DNA of 64,000 nucleotides from Neckera pumila (taxonomy: Eukaryota > Streptophyta > Bryopsida > Hypnales > Neckeraceae). Below, in pieces: positions 22,075-33,637 of the stretch. Location of the stretch: the NCBI GenBank assembly GCA_963969595.1, contig OZ018409.1:29153282-29217281 (forward strand), in the 5' to 3' direction. The first letter of the stretch is position 1, and every line of letters starts with the position of its first letter. Both the position numbers and the translations under genes were made by a program. The notes below the pieces were generated by a model. The model saw only the letters and a list, made by a program, of their open reading frames with translations, did not search any database and was not told the origin of the DNA.

Positions 22075-23090
22075 TACTCACTCCTCTCATTGGCGGTAAC
22101 TTGAGGAGGCCCCAGCCCCAGCGGCACTCCGGATTTGAACAATCGGAGGACTGGTAACTTGAGTGCAAGTGCTGCAAACTGACAGTCCAACGCTTCTGAT
22201 ATGAAGCTCAAGGCTCCCGGTTACCATTAGCACAACTGTATTACGTATAGGGCAATGCCCGACGATAAGGGTATTGCTCGACGTAAATCACGATTGAAAG
22301 AGGAGATAAAATTGGATGAAACGATGAGCTGGATGAAAAATCCGTAATCCCCGATTACACGGTTTTGCCCGCGTAATCGGGGATTACGGCACGGAAGCTT
22401 CCCGCCGATTGAATGGGACGGGAACTAGAGTGGTTTACGATGTTGACAATCGGCACCTTGGCTGCGGATAGGAGAGTGTAGTAGCTCACCGTACAAAGGA
22501 GAAATCTAACTTAACTTACAGACAGATTGTGTGGAGGACAACAAAACCACAACTTTTCTGTGCTCTACAGTGCATTGAATCCCACAAATAGGTTGAATGT
22601 GAGACAAGTGTCCTACAAGGAATGATAGCATGGCAAGTTTGCAGGATATAGTTAGAACTTTTCTAAAGTAACAACCTCAAGTCCCCTATAGTCCAGAATC
22701 TCAAAGAACTTCTAGGATGTGTATATCTAGGATTGGGCCTAATATGGGACCAAGAAATCAATATTCCATCACTTTAAAGTCTAAGTCATTGCCTTAGAGA
22801 AGTTCTATTGTTTCTAGAATGTCACTTTGAAGGAAGGGTTAGAATAACTCCTATAGTCCTTAGTGAACGCCCTTTTTTCATGAAAAAACGGTCAAAAAAT
22901 GGGTGGGATCGGCAATCAACTGGTGTGCAGAAAACAAAAGATGGATGTGTAGCCACTACTTTCATGAAATTGTTAGATTTTTAGTCGCTTGCAATTTCAA
23001 ATCCAAAGGTAATACCCAAATTGTTGGAAGCAAGTATATTCTCAGAAAAGGCATATATTACCTTAGAGTTGTCCATTGAGGGAATTCAAG
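22075..23090 (+). repeat. Segmental duplication, copy 2
   Basis: Partner of 20480-21720. It lacks the two MITEs of copy 1 but has gained about 200 bp at 22240-22440 that contains a strong hairpin. A third partial copy of its GAATGTGAGACAAGTGT block follows at 23093-23200. Confidence 0.75.
22342..22389. repeat. Strong 20-bp-arm hairpin
   Basis: CCGTAATCCCCGATTACACG (22342-22361) and its complement (22370-22389) differ at one position and leave an 8-bp loop. It lies in a segment unique to copy 2 of the duplication and is clearly more GC-rich than its surroundings. It may be the core of a foldback element; no gene lies next to it for it to terminate. Confidence 0.85.
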
Positions 23091-23223
23091 CGCTTGGAAC
23101 CAGATCTATTCTGTGTACAGTACTCTTGGTCCCACAAATAGTTTGAATGTGAGACAAGTGTGCTCCATGCAGAAGGATAGCATGGCAAGTGGACAAGATA
23201 TTCATGTGTCACTTGTTGTACAG

Positions 23224-23584
23224 TACACAAAATAGTGAAATTAGGTTGCCTCAACAATTAAGTTGCCTTCACTGACAGAAGTTAGCTCATGAGCCATTGG
23301 TTGTCCACATGGAGGCGCATGCAATTCTCACTACACAAAATAGTGAAACTAGGTTGCCCTAGAATATAGTTGACCATGTCTGAAAGTGTTAGATATGAGA
23401 AATTAGTGTGGGGCAACCTAATTTCACTATTTTGTGTAAACCCGAGCCATACACACTACACCAACCCAAACAACACACATAGTTCCTTGATTACTGCATC
23501 CTTCTGCAATGACCACATATGTTTATATAGTGTTGACTGTCTAGAAATTAGTATGGGGCAACCTAATTTTACTATTTTGTGTTA
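23224..23584. mobile_element. CACAAAATAGTG MITE, copy A (with nested copy)
   Basis: It begins TA|CACAAAATAGTGAAATTAGG and ends CCTAATTTTACTATTTTGTG. Apart from the nested 105-bp insertion it aligns along its length with copy B, which abuts it directly. Non-coding. Confidence 0.88.
23332..23438. mobile_element. 103-bp MITE nested in copy A
   Basis: TA|CACAAAATAGTGAAACTAGG and CCTAATTTCACTATTTTGTG|TA bound the insert. Copy B shows the empty site: GCAATTATCTAAACAC against GCAATTCTCACTA...TAAACCC. So a MITE inserted into an older member of its own family at a TA. Confidence 0.9.
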
Positions 23585-23835
23585 CACAAAATAGTGAAAT
23601 TGGGTTGCCTCAACAATTAGATTGCCTTCACGAACAGAAGTTAGCTCATGAGCCATTGCTTGTCCACATGGAGGCCCATGCAATTATCTAAACACAAGCC
23701 ATGTACATTGCACCAACCCATACAACACACATAGTTCCTTGACTACTGCATCCTTCTACAATGATTGTACATACTTATATAGTGTTGGAAGTCAAGAAAT
23801 TAGTATGGAGCAACCTAATTTCACTATTTTGTATA
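23583..23835. mobile_element. CACAAAATAGTG MITE, copy B (intact)
   Basis: CACAAAATAGTGAAATTGGG (from 23585) and CCTAATTTCACTATTTTGTA (to 23833) bound 249 bp; TA follows. It shares the TA at 23583-23584 with copy A, so the two insertions lie head to tail at one target. It is the reference for the empty sites in copies A and C. Confidence 0.88.
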
Positions 23836-24024
23836 GAAGGGAGAGTCAAAATAATCATAACATTGTTAACCAACTCTAGGGGGGGTCCCTTTTGCTCCCT
23901 GCAAAGGCGGGAGCCCCCAACATCGCAACTTCTGGGTTTATTATAGTCACCAGTAATTGTAGCCAATCTGGTTCGCCATGTAGCATTGTGTACCACTTGT
24001 CCGACATATTGCAACACCACTAGC

Positions 24025-24957
24025 TTATCCCCTAAAGGACCAAACATTGATTTTTGGCAACATAGCGATTTTGGGCAGCTCACTACAAATGGAAATTTAT
24101 TTATGTTTCTTTGGAAATTTCACACAATGTGTGCCCGAGGAGTAGCTTTAAGGCCCAACAATTTTTAAAACTTTTGACTACATAGTTAAAAAGTTATTGG
24201 ATGATATGTCATTTTCAACGGTCAACGGGCAGCTCAAAAAAATTCTGAAAAATCACTTTTTAAAAAAGTAAAAATTTAAAATTGGTTCTTTAGATTTATA
24301 TATACACATAAAACGTTGAATTATTCCATTTTGATTTATGAGATAAAAATTATGAGGTGTTCTACTTTGCGGGCGGTTATGGATTCCCTACTCTAAAATA
24401 AACTTAAAAGTCCTTTATTTCATTCAATTTTTAGTAATTTTTGAAAAAAGTAAAAGCATAGGATGTATATTGTTTACTGTAACATTACTACTGTTGGGAT
24501 TGACATTTTTTTATTCCATAATTAAATTCTTAACAATTTCATGTTTTGAATCATTCTCTACTTTTTTCTACAACCTATTTTTTTCCTATATGTTGTACAA
24601 TTCCAAATGATCTGAATTTTTTCAAGCATGTAGCCAACTGGCTTTGATGAGTGAATCCAAGGAGTAACCACCATTTTGGACATTTTTTCATTTAAATGTG
24701 ACCTTATGAAGTGCAGTTGCCCGGGTTTCCAAAGGGCCAAAGAAAGGTTTTTTGTCAATTCAAATGCTAATATCTTGCAATCTACATGGTGGAAAATTCT
24801 GAATTTTTTTCTACATATTTTCAAACAAGTTTACTACAAGATCCTACGGTTACATTTGTCCAAAAAAGTTTTTTTTCTGGAATTTGATACTTGTACTAGA
24901 AATGACAATTTTGGAGTGCTTTTGGTGAAAACATAGTCTCCGACCTTTAGGGGTTAT
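24025..24957. mobile_element. Type A element, TTAT-flanked, 933 bp
   Basis: TTAT|CCCCTAAAGGACCAAA and CGACCTTTAGGGG|TTAT. The direct repeat is TTAT on both sides, so this copy apparently used a variant target. Internal landmarks of type A are GATTTTGGGCAG near the left end, CAAATGCTAATATCTTGCAA, GATCCTACGGTTACAT, and GAAAACATAGTC at the right end. No transposase. Confidence 0.88.
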
Positions 24958-25077
24958 TGATGAGTCACAAGCTGACCAGCCAATAGTTTCTTTTGTATTA
25001 TAACTGAACTTGTTGCCAGGCATCTAGAGAGGAGTTATTCTTCCTTTGAGGGAGAATGATTCAACCCGCTTAGCATG

Positions 25078-25889
25078 TTATAACTCCTAAAGTCCTCAAT
25101 CAAGGCCCCTTTTTTCATCAAAAATCATCAAAAAACTGCCATTTCTGTTGCAGAGTGCAAAAAAATTTACTAATTGATTTTTTGGAGGGCATATCTAACT
25201 GGAAGATCTTGCAGTAGACTAGTATAATAATGTGGAGAAGAAATTTTAGAAACTTTCACCTCGTAGATTGCAAGATAAGTGCATTTAAAGTGAAGAATGA
25301 AAGCAGGTTTTTGAGCACGTCCATTGACTAGATTATTTGACTTTGAATATTTTTATCTTCAAATTTTTGCACCAAACATTTTTATTTTAAAACTTTTTTG
25401 TGTTGAAGTTTTGAGTTGAAAGTCTATGGAAAAAATTTCAAATAAAAATACTTGACTTTAATCTTTAATAAATTGTTAAGTAGAAATTGGTACAAGATTA
25501 AAGAAAAAACTAAATCATGAATAGCTCTAAGATGGAATCAAAACACACTAATCTCAGTAGTGAGATTGTTCTAGTAAGCATATCTAATCCTACTGAACTC
25601 ATTTCTAAAAATGGTAAAAATTGAGTTCTGAAACAAATCTAATACATTATTTTCTCAAGAAGTTTTTATAATTGCTCGCAAAACAAGAAGCTCTATAACT
25701 TTCACATCACTAATATAAAGAGAATGACGCAAAGCCTTCTATGTAGACAAAAATATAATCTTCGAGTGAAAAAAATTTAATAAAAATTTTAAATTTTTTT
25801 TAATTTTTTCTGTTGCTTGGTCTTCACCTAGTAATTTGTTGTGGTTGTGCATGATCATGTAATTGATCGGTGATGCTTTAAGAGCATCT
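25078..25889. mobile_element. Type B element, left part only
   Basis: It starts near TTATAACTCCTAAAGTCC and follows the type B body (AAAACTGCCATTTCTGTTGC, then TTTAAAGTGAAGAA). It stops where the next element begins, and no matching right end is found beyond 26782. Truncated or rearranged. Confidence 0.6.
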
Positions 25890-26782
25890 TTAACCCCTAA
25901 AAGCCCAAGTGTCCCTGGGGGGGTGTTTTGGTACTTTGGGCAAGCTCATGTGACCTCAATTTTTCACATGATTTTTTGAAACTTTTTTGGGAGATAGGAA
26001 ATCACATTAGCTTCGTGGGAAGATAAATTTCATCAAATTCCGACTTATCCTCCAAAAGTTATGAGCATTTGAAAGTTAATTTCAGTTCGGGAATCTGCTG
26101 CCCCTCAGGAATCTGACTTTGACTCCCAAAGGGGCAGCAGAGGTGGCAAGAGAGGAGAGGTGGCAAGAGGTGGCAAGAGAGGCTATTGTTGTGCCTATTG
26201 GGAGGTCACATGAGGCTTTAGGAGCTTGTAAATGTTAGAGATTTTGACATTTTTCAAAAAAAAAACTTCCTACTTCTAAAACACAAGTGCATCTTTCAAT
26301 CCGTTGTTCAGATTTCCTAAATCAAAAAATGTGTGATGGGAATTTTTTTTGGAAAATGGCCTATTGTATTGTCATTTCTTGGGACATAGTGGCAAACTTT
26401 TAATTTTTTTGATTATTGGGATTGTCTTGGATTGCCTTGAAAATTGGCATGCACATGCCTAACATGTTTCTCCATAAGAAAAAATTATAATTTGGAGGTC
26501 TGTAGTGGAAAAAAATTCAGCAAATGGCGGTCAAAGGCATCTGAAATTTTCGGGCACAGTGGAAAAAAAAAAAAAAAAAGACTTTGAATGCAAATATCTC
26601 CCAATCTTTATGGTCAAACCTCACAAAATTTTTACCACATGTTCTCACACAAGTTAACTACAAGATCCAATGATTACATTCCCAAAAAAATCAATTTTTC
26701 AAACATTTTTGATGAATGCTTTAGAAATGGCAGTTTTGGATGTTTTATGAGATAGAAAAGGCCTTGGGCTCTTAGGGGTTAA
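25890..26782. mobile_element. TTAA-flanked element, type B, 893 bp
   Basis: TTAA|CCCCTAAAAGCCC and GGGCTCTTAGGGG|TTAA are matching inverted ends. The interior has the GGTGTTTTGG/GGGCAAGCTC variant of the type B left arm and AAATGGCAGTTTTGGATG near the right. It contains a short GAGAGG/GGTGGCAAGAG tandem duplication near 26140-26185. Non-coding. Confidence 0.85.
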
Positions 26783-27610
26783 AGTAATTGTAGCAGTACC
26801 TCAAAAAAGCCTACCATGGTGTTTTTTGGATCAAAAGTAAACAATAAATGCTTGATCCTACCAAAATATTATCATGGGCACAACAAATATTGCAATTTTA
26901 TTGGAGATAGCAATTCAATGAAAACTACTTTTTACAAATAGTTGGTTGGATTAGCAATGATGGAGATTCTTTTGGTTTTAGGCCACTAGGAGCCTTGATG
27001 TAGTTTGGTTGGAAGACAAAATAGCAAGTTCTACTAGTGGGACAAACAAGAAATTCTTGTAACCAAACAATGGCTTTGTATTTTGTCAAGATGATATTTT
27101 TCCATATTGCTAGCAATGCTCTTCATCCAAGCCTTTGTCACCCTTCAAAGTATAGATTTATCCCGCCTTCAAACTCAAGACATCTATTTACACACTCTAT
27201 ATATAGTTAGTGGACTCCTAACAATTATCTTATTTAGAATTTAAATAAGATTTCTTCAAAAGTTACAATCAAGTAAAAGAGTCCATGACCCAATTTCAAT
27301 CTGAGAGGGTGGTTGGAGGTCTTGACACCTCTTCAAATATAGCAACTTGATTTGAAGCTCAATATGGAATTGCCTATTTTAAAGTAGGTGTAATTCATTT
27401 TACTAAGTGTTAGACTATGTTGCAATCCTAAATTGAGGATGCTCAAATATTAAGAATGAAGGACTTGTATTAGCCTTTATATATAGAGAGAAAGAGACAC
27501 AAACACACATACACAAACACACAGATTTCTTTCATTTGTCATTTGTCTTTCAAAAAAAATTTACTAAAAAACATTTCAAGAAGTCCTCCCTCCCAATTGT
27601 GAATCAACAC

Positions 27611-29599
27611 TTTACCTCTAAAGTCCCAAGGTCATTTTTTTGTCATAAACCACAAAAAAATGCTATTTTTGTTACATTCCTCCAAGAAATTAGGAATTTT
27701 TTTTTTAGAATCTAACGGTAGAATATTATACTTCACTTGTCTTAGATCATTGGTAAAATTTTTGTGAAGTTTGACTTTATAGATTGAAAGATATTAGCAT
27801 TCAAAGTTAGAAAATAAATATTTTTAAACATTGGCCTATAATTTTAGATGACTTTGACCACCATTTGTGGAAAAAATTGGAAGACATTAATGTTCAAAGT
27901 GGAAAAAATGGCTTTTTAAACGTTGGCTTGCAATTTCAGATGACTTTGACCACCATTTGTAGAAAGATTGGAAGATTTTAGCATTCAAAGTTGGAAAAAG
28001 TCTTTTTAAACGTTGGCTTGTAAGTTCAGGTGACCACCATTTGTGGAAAAAATTTGCACTATGGACTTTGAATTAAAAAAAAATTATTTAAAAAATTGAG
28101 TTGAAATTCTAGAAAAAAAATTCAAAAAACATGCACCTGATTTTCATTCTTTAGAAAACTATTAAATAGAAGAGGTCCAATATTGAACAAGAAATTGAAT
28201 CATTAATAGCTCTAAGATGGTGAGATTGTTTCAAAAAAAAATACTTAACCGTGTAAAACAGTGTTTTTTAGAAAATTGTGAAAATTGCATTCAAAAATGA
28301 ATCCTATATATTATTTTTTCAAAAAGATGCTTAAATTGATCGAAAAACAAGATTGCCATAACTTTCTCATTAGCTGTTTAAATGAATTGAACCAAAGCTT
28401 CAAATGTATAAAAAAACATATAGGAAAAATATTTAAGAAAAATATTTTGACTTCTTAACCCTTAAAGTCCAAGGCCATTTTTTTGTAAAACTGACTCAAA
28501 ACTGCCAGTTTTGTTGCATTCATCTAAGAAAAGAGAAATAACAATTTTTTAGAATCCAACCGTAGGATCTTGTACTTAACTTATCTAAGACCATGTGGTA
28601 AGAATTTCATAGAGTTTGACCGTACAGATTAGATGACATAAGCATTCAAAGTTACAAAAAAATATTTTTTTGAACACTGGCTTGTAATTTTAGATGACTT
28701 TGACCACCATTTGTAAAAAAATTGCACTGCAGATTTTGAATTTAATTTATTTTAAGTTGAATAAATGTATTGAAAATCTAAGAATTAAAATAAAATAAAA
28801 ATGCACTTAATTTTCATTCTTTAAAAAATTATTAAATAGAAGTGAATCCAAGATTGATAGAAAAACTAAATCATATATAGCTCTAAAATGGGATTAAAAC
28901 ATTATAATCCTTATAGTGAGATTGATTTAGCAAGCAAACTTGGCCTTGCCAAAAAATGTTTTTTGAAAAGTTGTGAAAATCGCATTCAGAAATGAATTCT
29001 ACGAGTTATTTTTTCAAAAACATACTCTAATTGCCCAAAAATTAAGATTGTCCATAACGTTCACATAACAAATCCAAATGGAATGAATCAAATCTTTTCA
29101 TATAGATAAAATTACAATCTATGAGAAGAAAAAAAAATTTAAATTTAAAAAAATAAATTGTGAGAAGATTTCTACCCGCCGCACCGAAAAAAAGGGACCT
29201 TTTGTGCCATAACTTTTGCTACCGGGCACCGATTGAAATAGAAATTATATTTTTATAAAGCAAATGTGTTTTTCTATCTTCACAACAATTTTCAAAAAAC
29301 AATAATGAATATTTAGGCCGTAGTAGCTTGCCCGAAACCCATTTTGTCCCCCGAGGGAACAACGGAACTTTAGGGGTTAAAATTTTTTTGTTTTGCTCGC
29401 CCACCTACACTTGTTTTTAGCTCATTGAAAAGCAACATTTTCTCCCAAGTACTAGTTGATATAAAGAATTTATCCACAAAAAGCTAGTGTGTTTTTCTAG
29501 CATCACAAAAAATTTGAAACAATCACAATGATTATTGAGACTGTTCAAGCCTATCCAAAGTCCCATTCTTTGTCCCCTCTAGAGACAATGGAACTTTAA
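27611..29599. mobile_element. Type B element interrupted by another type B element
   Basis: It starts TTTACCTCTAAAGTCCCAAGG. The body continues to 28454, is interrupted by the TTAA element at 28455-29380, and resumes with AATTTTTTTGTTTTGCTCGCC, the same position reached in the 40978-41909 member (GATTTTTTTTGGATTGCTCGCC). It ends CAATGGAACT at the TTAA where the next element begins. The left part has a ~92-bp unit repeated three times (27782-28050), each with GACCACCATTTGT. Confidence 0.75.
28455..29380. mobile_element. TTAA-flanked element, type B, 926 bp, nested
   Basis: TTAA|CCCTTAAAGTCCAAGG and CGGAACTTTAGGGG|TTAA. It lies inside another type B element. The pre-insertion site can be read from the 40978-41909 copy: TTGACTTTCTATGATTTT against TTGACTTC-TTAA-AATTTT. 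Non-coding. Confidence 0.88.
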
Positions 29600-30527
29600 C
29601 CCCTAAAGGTTAGAGACTATGTTTTCACCAAAAAGAATCCAAAACCGCCATTTCTAGTACAAGTACCAAATTTTAGAAAAAAAACATTTTTGAACACATG
29701 TAACCGTAGGATCTTGTAGTAAACTTGTTGAGATTATGTAGAAAAAATTTCAGAATTTTCCACCTTGTAGATTGCAAGATATTAGCATTTGAATTGACAA
29801 AAAACATTTTTTGGGCTTTGCAAAAAGCAAGGCAGCTGCACTTCACAAGGTCACATTTAAATGAAAAAATGTCCAAATTAGTGGTTACTCCTTGGATTCA
29901 ATCTTCAAATCAAGTTGGCTACATGCTTGGAAATTTGAAGATCATTTGAAATTGTACAACATATAGGAAAAAAATAGGTTGTAGAAAGAAGTAGAGAATG
30001 ATTCAAAATACGAAATTGTTAAGATTTTAATTATGGAATTGGAAAATGTCAATCCCAACAGTAGTAATGTTGCAATAAACAATATACATCCTATGCTTTT
30101 ATTTTTTTCAAAAAATATTAATAGTTGAGTTAAATAAAGGACTTCAAAGTTTACTTTAGAGTAGGGAATCCATAACTGCTTGCAAACTAAAACACCTCAT
30201 AATTTTTGTCTCACAAATCAAAATGGAATAATTCAAAGCATTACACGTATATATAAATCTAAAGAACCAATTTCAAATTTTTGTTTTTTTTAAAAGTGAT
30301 TTTTTAGAAAAGAATTGAACTGCCCGCCAATCATTGAAAATGACATATCATCCAATAACTTTTTAACTATGTAATCAAAAGTTTTGAAAATTGTTGGGCC
30401 TTAAAGCTACTTCTTGGATACACAATGTGTGAAATTTTCAAAGAAAGAAATTAAAATTTCCATTTGTAGTAAGCTGCCCAAAACTGCTATGTTGCCAAAA
30501 AACGCCGTTTGGTCCTTTAAGGATTAA
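29596..30527. mobile_element. TTAA-flanked element, type A, 932 bp (reverse)
   Basis: TTAA|CCCCTAAAGGTTAGAGAC and GGTCCTTTAAGGA|TTAA. In reverse orientation it aligns through its whole length with 24025-24957. It abuts the type B element on its left and uses a TTAA at that element's end. Non-coding. Confidence 0.88.
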
Positions 30528-32320
30528 GGACTAAATGAGCACTCTTTATGGACCTCCTACTTTAGATGATGCGGATGAAGAAGACTTTTTGAACTTTGTC
30601 TAAGGACAAAGAAGGGATTAAAAAATTCACCATGCAAATTTCTTTTCCATTTCCTACTCATCAATGTTCAAAATATTTTTTGAGCACTTTACTAACTAAT
30701 TTTCCTTTAATTCCTATATTGAACTATTTTTTCCAACTATCAAGTCTTCTAATTGTTCTCTCCATTCTTTAATCTAAATACAAATTTTATAGATTTTTTC
30801 ACCGTTTTTTCGCCGATGTTTTCAAATTGCAACCGCTCTTTCTTCAATGTACTCATTGCAATCATTCCACCGGCTAACTTTGAACTTTGAACAAGCCGCC
30901 GGTTTAACTCCTTTTAAGACTGGGTAGGACGGCGCAGGACCACTTGGGAGGAAATCTCAGTGCCATACACTTAATGGTTTGGTGGACCCTCAGACAAACA
31001 GACAGGCTTGGTCAGGTTTGTAATTTTAGAGCCACGTGGCAGGCTCTTTCAGGAAGCTGTTGGTTTTTATTTGGACTCTCACAAGTGGGGAATCATAATT
31101 TAGGGGCTCCTTTTAAGAAATGGGGCCAGCCACCAGTATAATATCCAATGTTTTTTTATTTATTTTTTTAATTCCTAGAATCCACTCAAGCAAGTCCGAC
31201 AAATCGTCCAATTTTGAAAATCCATCCATCACTCATCCACAATATTACCCGAGAATGATAAACTTCTTACAAACTAGTGTGCCATGTGCAGTTGCAACAA
31301 TCCAAATAAAAATTAATGTAATATTTTTTATCTTTTTTTTGTTTATAAAAATTTCAAAAATCAATAACTTTTTCATTATAGGTCCAAACACTACAAAACA
31401 AAACCCGTGCACCCCTTTTCACATAGAACTTTTTGATGGTATCAAGAACATGACCAAGGGATGTATGGTTGTGCAGATCTCCTCGTAACAAACAAAACAC
31501 ACAAACAAACTGATTTTAAGATATGGATATTGGTAGATTTCATATTTCTTAGAGATGGTTTTGACAATTTCATTCACCTTTTTTCCTTTTTATTTCCTAA
31601 TGCAAAGGGAATCAAGTTGAAAATCAAGTAAGATTTTATTGGCAATTATTCGCCAACAAATATTTCACTACCAACTAATATGTCTATGAAGTCTTTTATG
31701 ATTATTCCATTATTCATTGGTATGTTTTGATTACTTATTGCATTTTGACTAGGAACAATAGTATTTTTGATGCATATATGGGTATTTTTTTACTTCAAGG
31801 ATAGGATTGTAGAATTCTTTGTACATAACCTTAATGGTTCCATCTTAGGACAAATTTATCATAATACTTTTGAACCTCAAAGTAGGTGCCCTTTTGCTTT
31901 TCATGAATAAAGACTCCTTTCTCTATTGAACATCTTTAACTCCAACCCAAAAGACTTGATCCATTGTGAAATGGTCAAACTTTCTCTACAAGTTAAATTT
32001 AGGCTTCTAGATTGTGCTCAAACAAAAATCTTATATTTTTATTATTTGAAAGTGTGAATTATATATCACTATGCAAATTTTCAATTTTTTTTGTAAGAAA
32101 ATTATAATTTTTATCATTTTTGTTGCAAAAATTGAACATAAATAAGTAAAAATAGCAAAAAACAATTTAAATTATTTAAAAAATTTCTAAACAAGTACAA
32201 GTAGCAATGAAAATTAGTGTGAAAAAATTTCAATTGGTTGTTAAATTTTTTACATCCAAAATAGCCACAACAAAGACTTTGAAGTCAAATTTGACTATCA
32301 AACCAAATTTATCCTTTTAT
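30528..32320. other. AT-rich intergenic sequence
   Basis: No gene or bounded element is recognised. 30930-31130 is locally less AT-rich and has a short open frame without a recognisable motif. Confidence 0.4.
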
Positions 32321-33637
32321 TTAACCCCTAAAGTTCTATAACTATGTTTCCATTGAAAACGCTCAAAAATTGTCATTTTTAGAACATTTACCAAATTTTC
32401 AAAAAAAACTTTTTTGACACATCTAATCGTAGGATCTTGTAGTATGTTGACTTGGAAATAAGTGGTAAAATTTTTAGAATTTACCACCGCGTGGATTGCA
32501 AGATATAAGCATTCAAATTCATTAAAACCTTTTTTTTGGCCTTGCGAAAAATAGGGCAGCTGCACTTCACAACCTCACTTTTCTATGAAAAAATGTCCAA
32601 AATGGTGGTGCTTCTTTGGATATTGTTTCCTAGACAAGTTGGCTACATGCTTGAAAATTTTTTCATCATTTGGAATTATACAATATATAGGAAAAAAATA
32701 ATTAGTAGATAGTAGTATAGAATGATTCAAAATACTAAATTGTTAAAAATTAACTTATGGAATGGAAAAATGCCAATTCCAATGCAATGTTGAAATAAAC
32801 AATCGTCATTGTATAATTTTATTTTTTTCAAAAAGTCTTGAAAATTGAGTAAGATAAATGACTTCAACGTTTATTTTTTTTGGCAAGCAGAAGGCCCAAA
32901 AATTTTAGTTCAGCAAGCAAAAAAAAACCTTACAAAAATTTGAAATAAAATTTTAAGAGTTTCTTTCTCATAGATAATATTTTCATCCACATGGGCTTTT
33001 ATGCATACCATATGCATTTGTTACGAGAAAGTTCTGGACACTCTTGTTTTGTGGACTATTAAAGCATCTTCTTAAAAGAAAACTTGTAGGATTCATTTTT
33101 GAGTTGAATTTTCACAATAAAGAAAAAAAAGTTTCTCGAGGTTAAGATCTCTTGCTGGAACAATCTCGCCGTTGAGATTAGTGTATTTCAACTCCATCTT
33201 AGAGCTATTAAAGGTTTTGTTTTGCCTTCAATCTATAATCTATTTGTACTTACAAATTTCCAATGAGTGAAAACTTAAGTGTTTTTTTATTTTAGACTTT
33301 ATTTCAAGACTTTCAACTCAATTCTTCAAGATAAAAAATTAGAAATTCAAAATTAGTAGAGTAGCAAAAAATTTAAGTTAGGAAGGTTGAAAGCCAAAAA
33401 ATCTAGTTGAACAAGGTGCAAAAGAAAATGTTTTCTTTACTTTAAATGCAAATATCTTGCAATGTACGTAGTCAAAGTTTTGAAATTTCTTCCACGCATT
33501 ATTTTACTAGTCTAAATAATATCGTTGGGTAGATATGCGAAAAAACATTAATAATTTTTTTAAACTTTTGCAATAGAGATGGCAGTTTTGAGTGGTTCAA
33601 TTTTGATGGAAAAGGCCTTGGAACTTTAGGAATTAGT
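32321..33637. mobile_element. Chimeric type A / type B element, ~1.3 kb
   Basis: The left end TTAA|CCCCTAAAGTTC and the first ~550 bp follow type A in reverse (ATCGTAGGATCTTGTAGTA, GGCTACATGCTTGAAA). From about 32875 the sequence follows type B in reverse (TTACGAGAAAGTTCTGGACA, GAGATGGCAGTTTTGAGTG) and ends GGAACTTTAGGAATTAG. The right flank is decayed. It could be a recombinant or one element partly inserted into another. Confidence 0.65.
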
